From: Methanobrevibacter ruminantium
GTDB lineage: Archaea; Methanobacteriota; Methanobacteria; Methanobacteriales; Methanobacteriaceae
Assembly (NCBI GenBank): GCA_004553595.1
Contig: SFKZ01000018.1
Coordinates: 1-30,275 of the forward strand
Length of the DNA: 30,275 nucleotides
Reading direction: 5' to 3'
The notes beneath the pieces were generated by a model. That model saw nothing but the letters and a program-made list of their open reading frames with translations. It made no database searches and had not been told where the DNA came from. Numbering within the stretch: the stretch's first letter is position 1; each line of letters begins with the position of its first letter. Of the stretch, positions 1-7,976 are shown one piece after another. Both the position numbers and the translations under genes were made by a program.

Positions 1-109
1 GTTCCTGACATTCTTTTATCTTTTCAGCAAGTGGTAAATCCTTTGCAGGTATATCCCTCCGTTTTACAAAATCAGTATCCGTAGTGGGAATCCAATTGCT
101 TTTCAACAT
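1..109 (-). CDS. Partial unknown gene running off the left edge
   Basis: After the arfB stop, one minus-strand frame stays open to the window edge; the other two hit stops quickly. It reads DFVKRRDIPAKDLPLAEKIK and onward, with ordinary codon use. The frame has an ATG at 107-109, inside arfB, which would give a 38-bp overlap and has no ribosome binding site in front of it. A strong GGAGGGAT site lies at 53-60, directly before an in-frame ATA codon at 50-52, so a non-standard start is also possible. I do not recognise the product from so few residues. The position suggests cotranscription with arfB. The frame is fairly sure; the start and function are not. Confidence 0.4.
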   Translation of the reverse strand, partial: MLKSNWIPTTDTDFVKRRDIPAKDLPLAEKIKECQE

Positions 110-776
110 CAAGCAATACAGAGTTAATAGCTAGCTTCAGGAGTTCATTTCCATAAACTTCATCCACATAAACCCCGTTTTCTTCAATGTCCATTGCACC
201 TTCTTCAATGTTTGGATCATTTTTCCTTGCTTGGCTAAACATGAATAGGCCAACTTCACCATATTGGCTCAAATCAGTCTGGTTCTTGACTTCATCCTCA
301 CTGATGATTCCTAAAACCTTTGCCATGGACAATTCACCGGAACCTCCATGAGGCCCTTCAGATTCAATTATCTTGCTGTTTAGTGTGATAAGAAGACCTG
401 TCTGCTCTTCAATATCATATAATTTAGTAACAATAGGCAAATTGCCTCCATGCCCATTTACAATGACTACACTGCTGATTCCCAAAAATTTCTTAGCTGA
501 TTTCAATACCTTGACAATTTCATCTGTCAAGTCATCTAAGGAAACATGTATTCCATGATTGATTTCCTTTATCTCATGAGCAGGATAAACGACTCCCAAG
601 AACTTAGCTCCGCTTTCCAAAGCAGCTTTAAATGCAATGTATGAAGCTATCTTTGCATCTGTATCAATAGGAAGGGCAGGACCATGATTCTCAAGATGTG
701 ATCCAAGTGCAATTATTCCTATCTTGTGAACATTAGGATTCTTAACGTTTCCAGCGTTTACTCTCAATTCAACCAT
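72..776 (-). CDS. arfB: ArfB, formylamino-pyrimidine deformylase (creatininase family)
   Basis: The 234-residue protein matches the archaeal creatininase-family deformylase that removes formate from 2-amino-5-formylamino-6-ribosylaminopyrimidinone 5'-phosphate. In archaea this is an early step towards riboflavin and the deazaflavin of F420. Visible metal-site motifs are ENHGPALPIDTD (E29, H31, D40), NHGIH near residue 75, NGHGGN near 110, and GELS, where the glutamate is a typical ligand. The length is usual for the family. The ATG at 774-776 has an AGTGAT ribosome binding site. The enzyme is cytoplasmic. Riboflavin synthase, the last step of the same pathway, lies 13 kb away at 14282-14740. 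A creatininase-like amidohydrolase of other specificity is possible but less likely in a methanogen. Confidence 0.85.
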   Translation of the reverse strand: MVELRVNAGNVKNPNVHKIGIIALGSHLENHGPALPIDTDAKIASYIAFKAALESGAKFLGVVYPAHEIKEINHGIHVSLDDLTDEIVKVLKSAKKFLGISSVVIVNGHGGNLPIVTKLYDIEEQTGLLITLNSKIIESEGPHGGSGELSMAKVLGIISEDEVKNQTDLSQYGEVGLFMFSQARKNDPNIEEGAMDIEENGVYVDEVYGNELLKLAINSVLLDVEKQLDSHYGY

Positions 777-786
777 ATTATCACTT

Positions 787-822
787 GAATAAATAAAATA
801 AATAAAATAAATAAAATAAATA
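787..822. repeat. 9-nt tandem repeat, four copies
   Basis: Four copies of AAATAAATA lie between arfB and the PUA gene. On the minus strand this gives a run of TTTATTTA units after the PUA gene and before arfB, so it may contribute T-rich termination as well as being a simple microsatellite. It should vary in copy number between strains. Confidence 0.7.
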
Positions 823-869
823 GCTAAAGATTAACTCTAAAAATAAACCAAATAGGTATAAATTAGGTT

Positions 870-1346
870 TTACACTTCCAGGTTCCAAATTGCATCTCCA
901 ACAAAATGGAGTGACTTGATAGCCTTTCCTTCTGAATTCTCAACCATTTCAGGACCGGAAATCAAGGCGATTCCCATTGCTAAAGGCTTATTATGAGTCT
1001 CTTCAACGATAATTACAACATCATCCTCTACAATGGATTCGTCTGCATCAACAATTCCAGGACTCATTACATCAGCACCTTTGGTTACAAACCTTACTGC
1101 ACCCATATCCACAACAACTACCTTGCTGTCCAATTCTATATTCAATGCAGCCTTAAGTGTAGGGTATGGCTTGCCGTTAATCATAATGATATAAGGCTCT
1201 CCATTAACTAAAATGAAGTCGTAATCCTCTGCTTCCAACATTTCAAGGGTGTCCTTATTGTTGATGAAAGATCCGTAATCTCCAAGTTCTTCCTTAATGG
1301 CTTTAACTTTCTTTTTCTTTAGGAAATATCTTTTTTTAATTTTCAA
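870..1346 (-). CDS. PUA-domain RNA-binding protein (archaeal MCT-1/Tma20-like)
   Basis: This is a 158-residue basic protein. The N-terminus (KIKKRYFLKKKKVKAIKEEL) matches the pre-PUA domain of the archaeal MCT-1/Tma20-like family. A PUA domain follows from about residue 75: LDSKVVVVDMGAVRFVTKGA, then the glycine-rich PGIVDADESI, VVIIVEE and AMGIAL. Such proteins bind tRNA or rRNA and are linked to translation. The start chosen is TTG at 1344-1346, because AAGGTG sits six bases upstream and the protein then begins as its relatives do. An upstream GTG at 1353-1355 overlaps that ribosome binding site. Upstream is a divergent, AT-rich 285-bp gap shared with the SNF transporter, in which I see no other gene. 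Confidence 0.8.
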   Translation of the reverse strand: MKIKKRYFLKKKKVKAIKEELGDYGSFINNKDTLEMLEAEDYDFILVNGEPYIIMINGKPYPTLKAALNIELDSKVVVVDMGAVRFVTKGADVMSPGIVDADESIVEDDVVIIVEETHNKPLAMGIALISGPEMVENSEGKAIKSLHFVGDAIWNLEV

Positions 1347-1631
1347 AACCAGCACCTTAAAATTTTATATATTTTAATTTATTAATTAAAAATCTTATGA
1401 ATTATATATGTACTTTATTTTAATAATATTTTACTAAAATTTAATAAATTCATTTCAATAAAAAATACAAATTAACATAGTATAGTTTTTATATTTTGGG
1501 ATATAATATAATAATATTAAATTAATTTAGAAATAATCTTTAAATAAGTTAAAATATTGATTTAAAAGATTAGAATATTCTATTTTTCAATTTAATCAAT
1601 TTATTTATTAAACAAATTTTTGTGATTTTTT

Positions 1632-3119
1632 ATGAGTGATAAAAACGAATGGGGCAGTAATCTATCATTTGTTTTGGCAATGGTAGGTTCTGCTGTAGGA
1701 CTTGGAAATATATGGAGATACCCATACGTTTTATACAGCAATGGTGGAGGAGCATTCTACATTCCATATATCGTTGCTATATTGCTGATGGGAGTTCCGT
1801 TTTTAATCTTGGAATATGGTGTTGGATATAATTTCAAATCATCCTTTCCAAAGGCTATTCGTAAAATACATGCAAATTATGAATTTTTAGGATGGGTCTT
1901 GCCTATTTCCGTATTCATAATTATGATCTATTATTCATGTATACTTGGATGGGATGGAATATATGTAATCTTAAGTTTATTTAAGGGATGGGGAGCAGAC
2001 CCAAATACTTACTTTGCAACAACCTTGCTTCAATCTCAGGAATCATTTAGTGGAATAACTAACTTCATTCCAGTCATTGGAGCTGCAATGCTTGCAAGTT
2101 GGGGAATAATCTGGTACATTTCCCACAAGGACCTTGAAGAGGGACTTGGAAAGGTAAGTAAAATTCTTGTTCCTTTATTGTTTATAATCATGATTGTGAT
2201 TGTAGCATTCTCCTTAACCTTGCCTGGTGCAATGATAGGATTGAATGAACTATTCTCACCAGATTGGAGCTTGATCTTGGACTTTGACATATGGATGGCT
2301 GCATTCGGTCAGATAATCTTCTCATTAAGCTTAGGTATGAGTATTGCATTCACTTATGCAAGCTATACTGGAGAGGAAGGAGACTTGATAACAAACACAT
2401 TATCCATTGCGTTTGCAAATTGTGCATTTGAAAACTTCTGTGCATTAGGAGTATTCTCAATCCTTGGATACATGTCACTTCAAAGCGGTACAGCAATAGC
2501 AGACCTTGTAACTCAAGGTACAGGATTGGTATTTGTAGCTTATCCTACCGTATTGAATGTATTAGGACAATATGCAATTATAATTGGTCCTTTGTTCTTC
2601 TTGACAATTTATCTTGCAGGACTTACAAGTATATTGTCCACTATCGAACCGTTGGCATTCAGTATTCAAAACAAGTTCACATGGTCCCGTAAGAAGACAA
2701 TGACTGTCCTTTGTTTAATAGGAGCTGCTTTATCCATGATGTATGCAACTTCCTATGGTGGAACACTTCTTGGATATGTTGATGCATATATCAACCAAAT
2801 AGCTATACTCTTCAGTGTTTTAGTTGAATGTAACCTATTTGCATGGACCTTTAATTGTGAAGAGCTTATTCCAACTTTAAATGCACGTAGTAGAACCATT
2901 AAATTAGGCAATTGGTGGGTTTATATAGTTAAATACATTTTACCATTGGTCATTGCAATCGTATGGATTGGTGGAGTATTGGACATTATAAACACCGGTT
3001 CAATGCATGAATTGATAGTATTTGCTGTTCTTACCATTATATTGCTTGCATTGACTTTCATATTTACTAAAATGCCTGCTACAAACGAAGATTGGGATAA
3101 AACTGAATATAGATTATAA
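1632..3119 (+). CDS. Sodium-dependent SNF-family transporter
   Basis: This 495-residue, highly hydrophobic protein has about 11-12 membrane segments and belongs to the neurotransmitter:sodium symporter (SNF) family. The signature GSAVGLGNIWRYPY lies in the first membrane segment (about residues 18-31), where the family's sodium and substrate sites are; NGGGAFYIPY follows. Prokaryotic members usually import amino acids with sodium. The substrate cannot be read from the sequence. It stands alone, facing the YigZ-family gene tail to tail. The ATG has only a weak GTGAT-like site, and no clear regulatory motif was found upstream. The length is typical for prokaryotic members. Confidence 0.9.
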   Translation: MSDKNEWGSNLSFVLAMVGSAVGLGNIWRYPYVLYSNGGGAFYIPYIVAILLMGVPFLILEYGVGYNFKSSFPKAIRKIHANYEFLGWVLPISVFIIMIYYSCILGWDGIYVILSLFKGWGADPNTYFATTLLQSQESFSGITNFIPVIGAAMLASWGIIWYISHKDLEEGLGKVSKILVPLLFIIMIVIVAFSLTLPGAMIGLNELFSPDWSLILDFDIWMAAFGQIIFSLSLGMSIAFTYASYTGEEGDLITNTLSIAFANCAFENFCALGVFSILGYMSLQSGTAIADLVTQGTGLVFVAYPTVLNVLGQYAIIIGPLFFLTIYLAGLTSILSTIEPLAFSIQNKFTWSRKKTMTVLCLIGAALSMMYATSYGGTLLGYVDAYINQIAILFSVLVECNLFAWTFNCEELIPTLNARSRTIKLGNWWVYIVKYILPLVIAIVWIGGVLDIINTGSMHELIVFAVLTIILLALTFIFTKMPATNEDWDKTEYRL

Positions 3120-3120
3120 T

Positions 3121-3234
3121 TTATTTTAAATTATTTTCTATTTTCTTTTTTATTTTTTAAAAAAAGTAAGTTTATTAATTATTTTTTCTATTTTTTATTT
3201 TTTTATTTTAAAAAAAGTAAATTATTTAATTATT
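3121..3234. terminator. Convergent T-rich termination region with a 15-nt direct repeat
   Basis: The gap between two convergent genes has several T tracts on both strands, as expected for archaeal termination. The 15-mer TTTTAAAAAAAGTAA occurs twice, at 3155-3169 and 3206-3220, in similar T-rich surroundings, which suggests a local duplication. No strong stem is present. Confidence 0.55.
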
Positions 3235-3837
3235 TTAATCTATTTTTTCCAAAAATCTGCTTCCTAAATGCTCTATTTTAACTACACTCGCTAATTTTTC
3301 CTGAATATTCTTGATCATATCCACATTATTGGAAGCTACAAAATAGATAACATTCGCTTCATACTGCTTTTCAACAACAGCTAAATTCTTAGCCCTGATC
3401 TCATTGTCAATTGTCTTTATATGCTGATATTCAAAACTGAACTTGAATATCTCATACAATTCCATATCAACAATCTCCGCAATTGAAAGGGTTTCTAGAA
3501 CTGATTTGCTGTAAGCACGAACCAAACCTCCTGCACCAAGCTTGATACCGCCGAAATACCTTGTTACAATAGCTACGATGTTTTCCATCTCATTTTTCTT
3601 TAACACATTTAGCATAGGTCTGCCTGCAGTTCCTCCAGGCTCTCCATCATCATCAAATCCTTCTCCATCACTCACTACATATGCAGTGCAATTGTGTGTT
3701 GCATCCTTGTACTCTTCAGATATCCTATTTATGATCTCTTTTGCTTCCTTTTCATTCTGTGCAGGAAAGAGTCTGCAAATGAATTGAGATTTCTTGATAT
3801 CTATAGATGTTTGGAAAGGTTTAGCTATTGTTTTCAT
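3235..3837 (-). CDS. YigZ/IMPACT-family protein (UPF0029)
   Basis: This 200-residue protein has the IMPACT/YigZ N-terminal domain. Signatures are GEGFDDDGEPGGTAGRPML around residues 60-80 and TRYFGGIKLGAGGLVRAY around 95-115, followed by a ferredoxin-like C-terminal domain. The bacterial and eukaryotic relatives are linked to translation and stress control, but no precise reaction is established. The start is taken at the ATG at 3835-3837, so that the protein begins MKTIAKPF; an in-frame TTG lies four codons upstream. Neither has a clear ribosome binding site, so a short-leader or leaderless transcript is possible. It is divergent from the small protein at 3987. Confidence 0.85.
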   Translation of the reverse strand: MKTIAKPFQTSIDIKKSQFICRLFPAQNEKEAKEIINRISEEYKDATHNCTAYVVSDGEGFDDDGEPGGTAGRPMLNVLKKNEMENIVAIVTRYFGGIKLGAGGLVRAYSKSVLETLSIAEIVDMELYEIFKFSFEYQHIKTIDNEIRAKNLAVVEKQYEANVIYFVASNNVDMIKNIQEKLASVVKIEHLGSRFLEKID

Positions 3838-3896
3838 AGTATCGTTCAATATTTTCGATTATTAGAAAATGTTTTATATTAATTATTTTATATTAT

Positions 3897-3918
3897 AAAC
3901 ATATACATTTATATGTTT
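3897..3918. promoter_or_regulatory. 9-bp inverted repeat in divergent promoter region
   Basis: AAACATATA (3897-3905) and TATATGTTT (3910-3918) form a perfect 9-bp inverted repeat with a 4-nt centre. It sits between the divergent yigZ-like gene and the small EF-hand-like protein gene, about 60 bp from the first and 70 bp from the second. It could be a dimeric regulator site. It is made almost entirely of A and T, so chance is not excluded. Confidence 0.35.
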
Positions 3919-3986
3919 AATTGATATAATATTAATTTTGATAAGTTTTATATTCAAAAATTATTAATAATCATCGAGGTGAGATC

Positions 3987-4379
3987 ATGGAAGATAAGAA
4001 AGCAAAGTTTATAGTATACATTGTTATAGCTTTTATTGCTTTTATTGCAAGCAGTGCAGTTTTTTCTATGACTGGCGGTCTTTCAGATTGGATTGCAACC
4101 AGCGATTACGATGAGGATAAAAACAACAACGGTTACTTAGACAGTTCTGAAAATGGAGGAGGCTTATTCTCATTTTTCGACTCTAACGATAACGGTGACA
4201 ATTACAACAGTTATAATGATGATGGCAGCGATTGGTCTGAACTGATTGATAAAGGAATGAACAAGCTATTCAATTCAGACAATTCCGGTTCAAGCTCAAG
4301 CTATTATTCAAGCTCAAGCTCTGATGACAATCCTGACATCTTAGCAAGACTTTTAAGATTCTTTATAAGCAGCGGATAA
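3987..4379 (+). CDS. Small membrane-anchored or secreted protein with EF-hand-like loop
   Basis: This is a 130-residue protein of no recognised family. Residues 1-7 are charged (MEDKKAK) and 8-27 are a hydrophobic segment, so it is a signal peptide or N-terminal anchor. The rest is acidic and rich in Asn, Asp, Ser and Gly. Residues 44-55 (DKNNNGYLDSSE) fit a 12-residue EF-hand calcium loop: D1, N3, N5, G6, L8, D9, E12. A second, weaker loop-like stretch starts at D65. A serine-rich linker follows, and the C-terminus (about 114-130) looks like an amphipathic helix. GAGGTGAG precedes the ATG. The N-terminus resembles that of the protein at 20824, with the same KAKF signature and ribosome binding site. 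It is probably displayed outside the cell; calcium binding is inferred from the motif alone. Confidence 0.75.
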   Translation: MEDKKAKFIVYIVIAFIAFIASSAVFSMTGGLSDWIATSDYDEDKNNNGYLDSSENGGGLFSFFDSNDNGDNYNSYNDDGSDWSELIDKGMNKLFNSDNSGSSSSYYSSSSSDDNPDILARLLRFFISSG

Positions 4380-4399
4380 TTAAAGAAAATTCTTTAATT
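4378..4399 (+). terminator. Hairpin terminator of the small protein gene
   Basis: AATTAAAGAA (4378-4387) and TTCTTTAATT (4390-4399) are perfect complements, overlap the stop codon, and are followed by pyrimidine-rich DNA with a T tract near 4411-4416. The only unpaired bases are two A residues, so the real loop would open further. Confidence 0.6.
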
Positions 4400-4468
4400 A
4401 ACCCATTCTCTTTTTTCTCTTTTATTTACTTGTTTACAATTCAAAATTCTTAAAAATCCAATTTTCAA

Positions 4469-7400
4469 TTATTTTCCAGATTCAACTATTTTCATAAGTT
4501 TTTCTGAAACTTGAACAATTTCTTTTTTACCAAATGCCTTAGCTATTCTTCTTATTGCATCCAGATTCCTTACATAAGCATCAAGCCATGAGAAAATGTC
4601 TCCAGGATATGTTTGGATTTGATATTCCTTAAGAAGAGAGTTGGAAATATCAATTGGATCCTTTCCATTCAACCTTTGATTTATTATATAATAGGAAATT
4701 CCCCTTTGGATGCATTCACAGAATGGTCTTTCATTGCAGTCACATCTTAGGAAATCAATTTGAATCTTAAGCAATGCATCCTGGAATTTCTTGTCAATCT
4801 TTGATATTGCCTCTCCAGATGATATTATATCCAATGTGGATTCAGCAAACAGCCTTGTTGAGAAATTCATCTTCAATGCACTAATGATTTGCTTATGAAC
4901 AACAGGAGCCAAATAAGCGTTTTCAAACAATTCCAAATCAAGAGCTATTGACTGCACTTTCAATAAGTCATTTGAATTGACTTCATCCTTAGTCATCTTT
5001 TCATGAATGTCTGAGAAGATGTTTTCCTTAAACTTTATCTGCTTGACTGCTGCAGAATTATTGTTTTTCTTACCTTTAGACTTATTTGAAGTTTTCTTAT
5101 TATAGATTACATCTGACTTATTATCCTTTTTAGATGATTTGTAATCATTCTTCTTATTTTCAATATTGGAATCATCATCAGAAGATTTGTAATCCTTGGA
5201 CTGATTCAATCCATTGAAATAATCAGCAATATTATCAATATACTTGCTGGTTTTAGATTCCTTTTTAGTCTCTTTTTTCACTGGCTTTTCATCCACTTCA
5301 TCTTCAACAATGAACTTGATTCCAGAACTTTGATTATCTTGAGACTCTTTAGGTTCCTTAAATTCTATATGTTCTTTAGGTTTATCTTCCTTATGTTTAA
5401 TGGATTTTTCCTTAATCCTATTTTCTTTTGATTTATGAGACTTATTCTTGTTCTTCTTATCTTTTTTAGACTTGTTTTTCTTTTTATTATCCTTTTTAAC
5501 TTTTTCTTTAGTCTCTTTCTTATCCTTGTTATCCTTTTTATCCTTGTTATCCTTTTTATCCTTTTTATCCTTTTTATCCTTTTTATCCTTTTTAGAACTG
5601 TCTTTAGACTTAGACTTGTTCTTAATTCTCTTGTTTTTCTTTAAAGCATTCTCATTATATTCATCAATCTTTTCAGAAAGCAACCTTAGCTCTTTCAGAT
5701 TGGTCTTAAAGAATGGCTTCTTATAATAATAACTTAAGTAATGTGGATCGTTAATGGAATCCTTAATGATAACACCATCATCCACAGATAAAAATGACAT
5801 TGCAACTGCCCTACCGAAACGAGTTGTGTCAATTGTATCGTCCGCATGTATATTTATTGCATCCTTATCTTCAAGTTCATCAAGTGCTGTCATTATATCC
5901 ATTGGAACCGGAATATTTTGATAGAATTCATCGACATCCTTCACTTTCCTTAAGGACTTTGATGATATATCAGCAAGTATCTGTTCAAGTGATCCATCCT
6001 CTGTATAATCCACATAAATATCCTCAACATCACTTTCAAGTAGGTCAAGTGCAACAACCTCTTCACTTTCATTGTCAAACTCACTGCCTATCTCTGGAAC
6101 TAGATAGATTACACCTCTGTCATGGTATGTTGGCCTACCTGCCCTACCTAACATCTGTGAAAATTCGTTAGGGGTAATCCATTTGTTACCCATAAGCAAT
6201 GACTCGAATATTACTTGTGATGCTGGGAAATCCACCCCCGCTGCAAGTGCTGCAGTTGTAACTACCGCTGCAATCTTACCTTTGGAAAAGTCCTTTTCAA
6301 TCTTTTCCTTCTTGAAGTAGGACAAACCTGCGTGATATGCTGAAGCATTGATTCCTTTTCCAGATAGGAAATTAGCTATCCTATGGGTTTTTCTTCTTGA
6401 GTTTGTAAATATCAGTGTTTGGCCCTTGAATCCTTTAGAGGATGTGCTGTAATACTCCCTTTGGACCAATTTTCTCATGATTATTCTTCTTTGGACATCT
6501 CCCCTTACAAAGACAATGTGCCTTTCAAGTGGGACAGGACGCTCCTTATACTGGACAAGCTTCATATTGAAGTCATTTGCCAAGTCCTGTGGATTCTTTA
6601 TTGTAGCGGACAATCCAATTACTTGAGTCTTAGGGAATATATGTTCAATCCTTTTTATCAATCCATTTAACCTGAGACCCCTTTCCTCATCTGAAATTGT
6701 ATGGATCTCATCTATCAAAACAAGCCCTAAGTCATTTAATGCATCAGAATCGCCAGCCCTTAACATAAAGTCGATTCCCTCGTATGTACCGACAACAATA
6801 TCTGCATCATGAATATTGGAATTAGGTAACTTAAGCTCTCCTTTAGCTTGAATACGATTCATACCAACTTTAATAGCTACCTTAAGGCCTAAAGGTTCAT
6901 ATCTCTTTTTGAAATCCCTATACTTTTGGTTTGCAAGCGCTACAAGTGGTGTTAAAAAGAGGAATTTCTTACCGTTCAATGCCTTTGGAATACCTGCAAT
7001 CTCTCCAACCAATGTCTTTCCACTACCGGTTGCTGATACAACCAATAGGTTTTCACCTTTCAATAATCCTTCCCTGATCGCTAAATATTGAACTGGAAGA
7101 AGATAATCGTTTTTCTCTTTCAATATAACTTGCTTGAACTCTTCAGGTATCTTAAGCCTTTTCATGGCTATTTTTGGAATCTTATCATCATGTACCTTCA
7201 CTCTATCAAACAATGTCAAGTCTGTGTGGGCCAATGGGGCAAACCTTGGTGAAAGCATTTCCAAAACGTCATCAAGACTGCCTGTCTTTTCAAGCACTCT
7301 CTTGAAGTTCCGGAATACCTTCTTGTCATATCCCCTAAGCTGAAGCTCCCTTTTTATTGTATTTTCTGCACAGATCTTGCAGATCAATTGGTCATGATAG

Positions 7401-7762
7401 AGATATGAAAAGTCTGAATTGATTATTGTGACTTCCCCTTCGAAACTGCAATGCTGGCAGATGTTAGTGAATCTGACCTTTATGTTGTTCTGCTTTAGGA
7501 AAGCCTCCAGCTTTTCATCCTTGTCTGCCAAGAAAACAGCTTGGGAACGCAATAGATTGATTGCTTTTGAAGGAGGATAAAGCTTATCTTCCTTTTCATC
7601 CTTGACTACAAAACGGTTTATGGAAATGTAGCCATCCTCATCATTTTCCTTAAACTTCAATACGCCAATGAATTCTGGCTTACGCTTTGTATTTAAAGCC
7701 CCTTTAGGACTTCCAATAGGATACATTTCCCAAGTCTTTTTCTTTTTGCTTAAAACTATCAT
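4469..7762 (-). CDS. Ski2-like DEAD/DEAH helicase with lysine-rich insertion
   Basis: This 1097-residue superfamily 2 helicase begins with a putative zinc site, C102/C105 and C128/C131. The core follows: ATGSGKT (244-250, Walker A), DEIH (351-354), SAT (385-387) and QMLGRAGRP (536-544, motif VI). After it come helical regions to about 700, a lysine/aspartate-rich stretch (about 706-905), and a C-terminal domain from about 905 with clustered cysteines (C1007, C1009, C1015, C1017). This architecture matches archaeal helicases with a C-terminal DUF5814-type domain, named from memory. It should unwind nucleic acid using ATP; the substrate is unknown. The low-complexity insert is the oddity: it is probably disordered, and part is built from 9-nt DNA repeats. 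The frame is intact throughout. Confidence 0.88.
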   Translation of the reverse strand: MIVLSKKKKTWEMYPIGSPKGALNTKRKPEFIGVLKFKENDEDGYISINRFVVKDEKEDKLYPPSKAINLLRSQAVFLADKDEKLEAFLKQNNIKVRFTNICQHCSFEGEVTIINSDFSYLYHDQLICKICAENTIKRELQLRGYDKKVFRNFKRVLEKTGSLDDVLEMLSPRFAPLAHTDLTLFDRVKVHDDKIPKIAMKRLKIPEEFKQVILKEKNDYLLPVQYLAIREGLLKGENLLVVSATGSGKTLVGEIAGIPKALNGKKFLFLTPLVALANQKYRDFKKRYEPLGLKVAIKVGMNRIQAKGELKLPNSNIHDADIVVGTYEGIDFMLRAGDSDALNDLGLVLIDEIHTISDEERGLRLNGLIKRIEHIFPKTQVIGLSATIKNPQDLANDFNMKLVQYKERPVPLERHIVFVRGDVQRRIIMRKLVQREYYSTSSKGFKGQTLIFTNSRRKTHRIANFLSGKGINASAYHAGLSYFKKEKIEKDFSKGKIAAVVTTAALAAGVDFPASQVIFESLLMGNKWITPNEFSQMLGRAGRPTYHDRGVIYLVPEIGSEFDNESEEVVALDLLESDVEDIYVDYTEDGSLEQILADISSKSLRKVKDVDEFYQNIPVPMDIMTALDELEDKDAINIHADDTIDTTRFGRAVAMSFLSVDDGVIIKDSINDPHYLSYYYKKPFFKTNLKELRLLSEKIDEYNENALKKNKRIKNKSKSKDSSKKDKKDKKDKKDKKDNKDKKDNKDKKETKEKVKKDNKKKNKSKKDKKNKNKSHKSKENRIKEKSIKHKEDKPKEHIEFKEPKESQDNQSSGIKFIVEDEVDEKPVKKETKKESKTSKYIDNIADYFNGLNQSKDYKSSDDDSNIENKKNDYKSSKKDNKSDVIYNKKTSNKSKGKKNNNSAAVKQIKFKENIFSDIHEKMTKDEVNSNDLLKVQSIALDLELFENAYLAPVVHKQIISALKMNFSTRLFAESTLDIISSGEAISKIDKKFQDALLKIQIDFLRCDCNERPFCECIQRGISYYIINQRLNGKDPIDISNSLLKEYQIQTYPGDIFSWLDAYVRNLDAIRRIAKAFGKKEIVQVSEKLMKIVESGK
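5522..5593. repeat. In-frame 9-nt minisatellite inside the helicase gene
   Basis: Eight consecutive 9-nt units occur, six of ATCCTTTTT and two of ATCCTTGTT on the plus strand. On the coding strand they read Lys-Lys-Asp and Asn-Lys-Asp. Since the unit is three codons, gain or loss of copies changes protein length without a frameshift. Confidence 0.9.
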
Positions 7763-7917
7763 TGATAAAATTCCCTATTTTTATTATAAATTTTTATATA
7801 AACATTATAGTTTAAATTATATTTTTAATAGTTTAAAAAGATTAAGACAAAAATAAATGAATTTTGAAAAAAATTAAGAGACATGAATAAAATTATTAGT
7901 TAAATATTAAAAAAGAT

Positions 7918-7967
7918 AAAATAAAAAAAATAAGATAAAAAAAATAAGATAAATAAGATAAAAAAGA
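7918..7967 (-). terminator. T-rich terminator region after modC
   Basis: Just downstream of modC, the minus strand has repeated TCTTATTTTTTTTA-type units, giving several long T tracts without a strong stem. This fits T-tract termination, which is common in archaea. The repeated AATAAGATAAA pattern also makes it a simple repeat. Confidence 0.5.
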
Positions 7968-7976
7968 GCTATAAAA

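Noticed and set aside
5522..5593. Short regular repeats as a CRISPR array
   Set aside because: The 9-nt units are contiguous without spacers and lie in frame in a coding region.
5435..5726. Leucine/phenylalanine-rich open frames on the plus strand
   Set aside because: They are the complement of the lysine/aspartate-rich insertion of the helicase; composition follows from the repeat and no ribosome binding site is present.
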